NCBI GenBank assembly: GCA_045127595.1
Contig: JBGVQS010000036.1
Coordinates: 1-7,755 of the forward strand
DNA length: 7,755 nt
Reading direction: 5' to 3'
Origin: Scatosoma sp045127595
Lineage (GTDB): Bacteria; Bacillota; Clostridia; Christensenellales; Borkfalkiaceae
Positions 4,793 through 7,755 of the stretch are shown here, in pieces; position 1 is the stretch's first letter; every line of letters starts with the position of its first letter. Below the pieces are notes generated by a model. The model searched no databases, was not told the DNA's origin, and was given only the letters and a program-made list of their open reading frames with translations. Made by a program: the position numbers and the translations under genes.

Positions 4793-5873
4793 AAATGGCG
4801 AATTGCGATTGATGAGATACGGCTTGAGCGTTGACGCGCCTATGAATTTTAACCACCGCACGGGCGAAAGCAGTACGGCGGGGCTTATGATTGATAGATA
4901 CGCGCAAGTAGAAAGCGTAGAAGATACCTATTTTTGCGAGCAAGACGAATACGCGAAACAGCGCTATTTGAAAGGCTTTCGGGTGTATATGCGAAAAGTC
5001 TTTACGGAAGAAGAAAACGAGTTTTTACAACGCGTATTATTTGGGCAAGAAAGCGCGTATGAAGTCGGGCGAGCGTTCGGCGTAAAACACTTTGATTTTA
5101 TGCGGAGCATACAAACAAAGGCATATAAAAACATAAAACCGCTTGCGAAGTTAGCACGGCTTACGGGTTGGAGCAAGGCGGAGGAATTTACAAAGCTATT
5201 ATATAAACGCTTGGAGCAGTTAAACGCGGGCTATACGGTCAATGAGATTATACCCGAAAATCAAAAAATCTTGAAGTTTCGCGCCCGAAAAAATGCAATA
5301 ATGCGAGCTTGGCGGGAACGCAATTTCCAACATTGGAAAGCGTATTCATACGCGTATATGGCGAAATGGCGGGCGGAACACCGCGAAGAATTACGGGCAA
5401 GGTCAAGGCAATATTATGCGGACAATCGAGAACGCGAGGCGGAACGCAAGAAAAAGCAACGACAAAACCCCGCATATTTAGCCCGTGAACGCGCCCGCGC
5501 GTTGGCGTACTATACGGAACACGCCGAAGAACTGAGCGAGAAAAGGCGCGAATATTTCGCGCGAAATCGGGAAGAAATCAACGCTAAACACCGCGCCTAT
5601 TACGAGGCAAACAAAGAACGGATAAACGCGGAGCGAAACACCCCCGAAAAACGGGAAAAACGGCTTGCGTATTTACGAGAATACAGCAAAGCCCACCGAG
5701 AACAAGAGCGCGAATATAGGCGGAAAAGATATGCGGAAGTAAAGGAACGCAAACAAGAAATGGCGCGCCGTTGGCGGGAAAATAACCCCGAAAAAGTAAA
5801 AGAAATTGCACGACGGGCGCAAGAACGGTATAGAGCTAAAAAGAAAGAAAAACAAGCCCTGCAAGGGCAATAA
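4785..5873 (+). CDS. Sigma region-3/4-like protein with basic C-terminal repeats
   Basis: A 362-residue protein. AAGGAG (4769-4774) lies 10 nt before ATG 4785, and the start overlaps the previous stop by 8 nt. Residues 14-48 (LSVDAP, then GLMIDRYAQVESVEDTY) resemble the sigma region 3 pattern of SLDAP, then L-x-D, then P-E-D. Residues 72-125 look like region 4: FTEEENEFLQRVLFG, then a helix-turn-helix AYEVGRAFGVKHFDFMRSIQ. From about 168 to 356 the protein is a highly charged Y/R/K/E array with units of about 15-16 residues on the pattern YY-x-x-N-R-E-E, probably helical and nucleic-acid-binding. Such tails also occur in phage proteins. Likely role (inference): promoter recognition with the 4319 product, tethered by the tail to DNA or RNA. 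Confidence 0.6.
   Translation: MSKNGELRLMRYGLSVDAPMNFNHRTGESSTAGLMIDRYAQVESVEDTYFCEQDEYAKQRYLKGFRVYMRKVFTEEENEFLQRVLFGQESAYEVGRAFGVKHFDFMRSIQTKAYKNIKPLAKLARLTGWSKAEEFTKLLYKRLEQLNAGYTVNEIIPENQKILKFRARKNAIMRAWRERNFQHWKAYSYAYMAKWRAEHREELRARSRQYYADNREREAERKKKQRQNPAYLARERARALAYYTEHAEELSEKRREYFARNREEINAKHRAYYEANKERINAERNTPEKREKRLAYLREYSKAHREQEREYRRKRYAEVKERKQEMARRWRENNPEKVKEIARRAQERYRAKKKEKQALQGQ
5330..5855 (+). repeat. Degenerate in-frame repeats encoding the basic tail
   Basis: About eight imperfect units of 15-16 codons encode variants of R-x-YY-x-x-N-R-E-E-x-x-x-K-R, the clearest being REYFARNREEINAKH and RAYYEANKERINAER. The repeat is at protein level; the DNA copies have diverged, so expansion is old or selected. 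Confidence 0.6.
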
Positions 5874-5905
5874 AATAAAATCTATTAAAAGAAGAGGAAA
5901 AGACA

Positions 5906-6358
5906 ATGACAAACGAAAAGAACGGCACTACAACGGCAAAAGCAACGGAAACGAAGACGGCGCGTATTTACTGCACCCGCGAAGAATACGAGGGCAAAGA
6001 CGGCAAGAAGTACTGGGCGTATTTGGTAAAAGGTACGGTACGCGGGCGTGAAGTGAAAGTAGATTTTGCACCCCAAGACATGGGCGGTTATGAACCGTTA
6101 GACATTATCTTTGATGTCAACGACCACCCCGAAATTATCATGACGGAAGACACTTTCACGACGGAAAGCGGGAAAGTGAAAGCCTACACGGAGTACGAAG
6201 TCAAGACCGTTGACGAGTACGGTATTGAATACGCTTGCAAGGTAAAACCGAAACGCAACAGCGACACTTCCTTGCTTGCAATGCTTATTAGCACGCTGAA
6301 ACACTTGCCCCAAGGCAAAGCCGACGGCGAGAACGAGAAAAAGAAAAATCCCGCTTGA
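5906..6358 (+). CDS. Beta-rich protein, candidate ssDNA-binding protein
   Basis: A 150-residue protein with AGAGG (5893-5897) 8 nt before the ATG. After a polar N-terminus (1-18) it shows alternating hydrophobic strands: ARIYCTREEY, KKYWAYLVKGTVRGREVKVDFAP, PLDIIFDV, then a hairpin with TEYEVKTVDEYGIEYACKVKPKR, ending in a short helix (LLAMLISTL) and a charged tail. The aromatic-rich beta pattern and the place just before an HUH initiator match where rolling-circle phages and plasmids keep their ssDNA-binding protein (G5P-like role of coating displaced single strands). I recall similar uncharacterised proteins beside clostridial Rep genes but have no named family. Function is inference. It is 32 nt after the sigma-like gene and in the same operon. 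Confidence 0.6.
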   Translation: MTNEKNGTTTAKATETKTARIYCTREEYEGKDGKKYWAYLVKGTVRGREVKVDFAPQDMGGYEPLDIIFDVNDHPEIIMTEDTFTTESGKVKAYTEYEVKTVDEYGIEYACKVKPKRNSDTSLLAMLISTLKHLPQGKADGENEKKKNPA

Positions 6359-6379
6359 CGAACGGAAAGCGGACATAGA

Positions 6380-6461
6380 CACCGCACGGGCGTTGGGTTT
6401 ACGAAGTCAACCGACAAGCAACACGCAACACCCGCGCGGTGTACTGCGCTATGGCGCATAG
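6380..6461. promoter_or_regulatory. Structured spacer upstream of Rep2
   Basis: Sixteen-nucleotide arms (6380-6395 and 6426-6441) pair with two mismatches around a 30-nt loop. Next to them TGCGC-TATG-GCGCA (6445-6458) and CTATG-GCG-CATAG (6449-6461) are two overlapping perfect palindromes. No T-run follows, so it is not a simple terminator. Candidates are a translational control element, RNA processing site or part of the Rep2 origin. Confidence 0.45.
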
Positions 6462-6485
6462 ACGAAACACAAGGACAAACGAAAA

Positions 6486-7463
6486 ATGGAACACCCCACC
6501 TTAATCCCCTACGAGGGCAACGAGCGTTGCCCGTTCAAGTTTTTTGACAATTTCCCCGAAAAGCAGGTATGCAAGATATACCACGACGGCGGACACTATG
6601 TCGCAACCCCCTATTTTCCTACGCATAAAAAGCCCCAAGAACGGACACGGAGCGAGCGCGGGGAAATAGGCGAAGTATTCGACAATTTGTACGCGCAAGC
6701 CCTGCGGACGGGCAAAGAGCGCAAGGAAACGCAAGATTTCTTGCGCGATAATTTCGCCCACTTTTTCGACGACGAAACGGAATTAAGCGCATACATAGAG
6801 AGCGAAATGAAACGCAAGGCGCATAGTTTGGGAATGCGGAAAAAACGCTTTCGCAGAAAGGCGTTTTTGAACGAATGGACACACTTTGCGACGATTACAT
6901 ATAGCGACGAAAAACACGATGAAGAAAGTTTCCGTCGCAAGTTAAGGAAATGCCTTTCAAACTTTCACACGCGTAGGGGGTGGAAGTTTATGGGCGTTTT
7001 TGAGCGCGCGCCGGAAACTGATCGTTTACATTTCCACGCGCTTATTTTTGTGCCCGACGGGGAAATGGCGGGCGAGTTGTTGGAAATACGCGATTATAGC
7101 ACCAAAGCGCACGCAATGCAAACGACGGTAAGCCATAGTTTCTTTGCGGAAAGATTTGGGCGCAACGATTTTCAAGAGATAAGCCGCGCCGAATTGAAAA
7201 ACGGAAACACCATTGCTTATTTGCTGAAATACATAGAAAAGACGGGCGAGCGTATAACGTATTCGCGCGATATACCGACGGAATTATGCCGCGAAGTATT
7301 CAACGAAGACGTAGCGGCGGAAATGTGCGATTTCGTTATGAAATATGTCCTTTTTGACGATGTATTCGACCACGACTACGCGGACGAAGACGAGGAAGAA
7401 GAAAAGGCAATACCGCCGAAACAAATGGATATTTGGGGGATATGCCCCGAATATCTATGCTAA
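6486..7463 (+). CDS. HUH rolling-circle replication initiator (Rep2)
   Basis: A 325-residue paralogue of Rep1. Across about 102 aligned core residues I count 53 identities. Motif I is FATITYSD (134-141), the metal-binding HFH is in RLHFHALIF (182-184), and the tyrosine motif is YLLKYIEK (Y245 and Y249). GWKFMGVFERAPE precedes HUH as GWKYIGVFERSPE does in Rep1. The N-terminal about 125 residues differ from Rep1, and the C-terminus has an acidic patch (ADEDEEEE). ATG at 6486 has a modest AAGGA (6471-6475) 10 nt upstream. It is the last gene of the repressor-controlled operon and is followed by a terminator and structured non-coding DNA that may hold its origin. As with some ICE relaxases, such a protein might also serve transfer, but nothing here shows that. 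Confidence 0.87.
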   Translation: MEHPTLIPYEGNERCPFKFFDNFPEKQVCKIYHDGGHYVATPYFPTHKKPQERTRSERGEIGEVFDNLYAQALRTGKERKETQDFLRDNFAHFFDDETELSAYIESEMKRKAHSLGMRKKRFRRKAFLNEWTHFATITYSDEKHDEESFRRKLRKCLSNFHTRRGWKFMGVFERAPETDRLHFHALIFVPDGEMAGELLEIRDYSTKAHAMQTTVSHSFFAERFGRNDFQEISRAELKNGNTIAYLLKYIEKTGERITYSRDIPTELCREVFNEDVAAEMCDFVMKYVLFDDVFDHDYADEDEEEEKAIPPKQMDIWGICPEYLC

Positions 7464-7485
7464 AAGGACATAGGAAGTAAGGAAA

Positions 7486-7520
7486 ACGCAAGCCGTACAA
7501 AAGTACGGTAATTTTTGCGT
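7486..7520 (+). terminator. Terminator of the replication operon
   Basis: CCGTAC (7493-7498) and GTACGG (7503-7508) form a perfect stem over an AAAA loop, followed by TAATTTTT. Outer ACGCAA/TTGCGT (7486-7491/7515-7520) can extend it. It starts 23 nt after the Rep2 stop. Confidence 0.65.
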
Positions 7521-7549
7521 ATAGGCAAAAGGACGAAGAAAGAAGAAAT

Positions 7550-7678
7550 CACGAAAAAAAGCGTGGTATCCGCGCGCAAGTGTGGACGGCTGATTCGGGA
7601 TCGGGTTGGAATGTGCGCCAGTGGCGCAAGCCAACCGAACCGAACAGCAACACACGCGCGCCCATCGCTTTTTTCGTG
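7550..7678. other. Long imperfect stem-loop, candidate single-strand origin
   Basis: CACGAAAAAAAGCG (7550-7563) and CGCTTTTTTCGTG (7666-7678) are inverted with one extra A. CGCGCG (7571-7576 and 7655-7660) pairs inside, then GGTTGG/CCAACC (7604-7609/7631-7636) and an apical GCGCC-AGT-GGCGC (7615-7627). A nested structure of about 130 nt is the usual form of plasmid single-strand origins, where host RNA polymerase primes the lagging strand. The identification is by shape only. Confidence 0.45.
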
Positions 7679-7694
7679 TTTGCTTTCCGCTTTT

Positions 7695-7744
7695 GCAATG
7701 CGTATTTGCATTGCGCGATACCTTGTATCGGGGGGGGGCCCCCC
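7695..7744. other. Twin hairpins and G/C tract, candidate Rep2 nick region
   Basis: GCAATGC-GTATTT-GCATTGC (7695-7714) is followed by CGATAC-CTT-GTATCG (7716-7730), whose loop and 3' arm spell CTTG, the base run preceding the nick in phiX174 and pC194-type origins. Nine G and six C follow directly (7730-7744). Parts recur near int (2142-2197). An attachment site is an alternative. Confidence 0.35.
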
Positions 7745-7755
7745 GCGCCCCGCCC

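Larger units (their letters stand above)
7464..7755. other. Structured non-coding right end (candidate origin region)
   Basis: No credible gene follows Rep2. The stretch holds a terminator (7493-7516), a long imperfect stem-loop (7550-7678), two adjacent perfect hairpins (7695-7714 and 7716-7730) and a G9C6 tract at 7730-7744. Such a series after an initiator gene resembles single-strand plus double-strand origin DNA of rolling-circle replicons. Confidence 0.5.

Noticed and set aside
5806..6051. Plus-strand frame of 81 codons bridging the sigma-like and ssDNA-binding-like genes
   Set aside because: Out-of-frame overlap of two better-supported genes, with no ribosome binding site.
7595..7645. 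tRNA-like fold
   Set aside because: Stem lengths are wrong, there is no T-loop GTTCGAATCC-like motif and no recognisable anticodon arm.
7460..7711. Minus-strand frame of 83 codons at the right end
   Set aside because: No SD, and it passes through the terminator and nested hairpins.
7730..7744. G9C6 tract as a biological motif on its own
   Set aside because: It sits at the window edge and could reflect an assembly or sequencing end, so it is mentioned only as part of the hairpin group.

Overview
The window looks like accessory DNA from a low-to-mid GC Gram-positive bacterium, most likely an uncultured member of the Clostridia (Bacillota). The grounds are AGGAGG-type ribosome binding sites, two TTG starts, a clostridial-style large serine recombinase N-terminus, intrinsic terminators with long U-tracts, and plasmid/ICE-like gene content. 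This placement is inference. There are no housekeeping genes, rRNAs or tRNAs. Base composition is mosaic: roughly 1-2000 is AT-rich, while about 2050 to the end is visibly richer in GC.

Layout. Positions 1-79 (minus) hold the first 26 codons of a large serine recombinase. Upstream of it lie a promoter and a long dyad (153-236) that could be its attachment site. Positions 284-1433 (minus) are a two-gene unit, a 58-residue protein (TTG start) overlapping an HUH rolling-circle initiator (Rep1), preceded by a 5' leader terminator (1485-1549). Positions 1550-2225 are non-coding: many small hairpins, a perfect DnaA-box match, a possible integrase remnant and a strong bidirectional terminator. Positions 2226-3131 (plus) encode a complete tyrosine recombinase. 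Positions 3132-3506 are a GC-rich cluster of hairpins with a 42/43-bp direct repeat.

Positions 3507-3794 (minus) encode a Cro/CI-type repressor that diverges from a five-gene plus-strand operon. The shared control region carries overlapping promoters and three TACC-N5-GGTA palindromes spaced exactly 30 bp apart. A second leader terminator (3991-4032) precedes the first operon gene. The operon encodes a small protein with an acidic tail (4049), a sigma region-2-like protein (4319), an overlapping sigma region-3/4-like protein with a basic repeat tail (4785), a beta-rich protein that may bind ssDNA (5906) and a second HUH initiator, Rep2 (6486), paralogous to Rep1. The right end (7464-7755) is non-coding and heavily folded, resembling plasmid single-strand and double-strand origins.

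Working model (inference): a small integrating rolling-circle element. The tyrosine recombinase integrates and excises it, the repressor silences the replication operon, Rep2 and the possible ssDNA-binding protein replicate it, and a two-piece sigma factor redirects host RNA polymerase. No capsid, Zot, conjugation-channel or clear mobilisation genes are visible, so plasmid, satellite and phage-like origins all remain possible. The most novel candidate is the split sigma factor embedded in a rolling-circle replication operon. Next are the two paralogous initiators, each behind a leader terminator.
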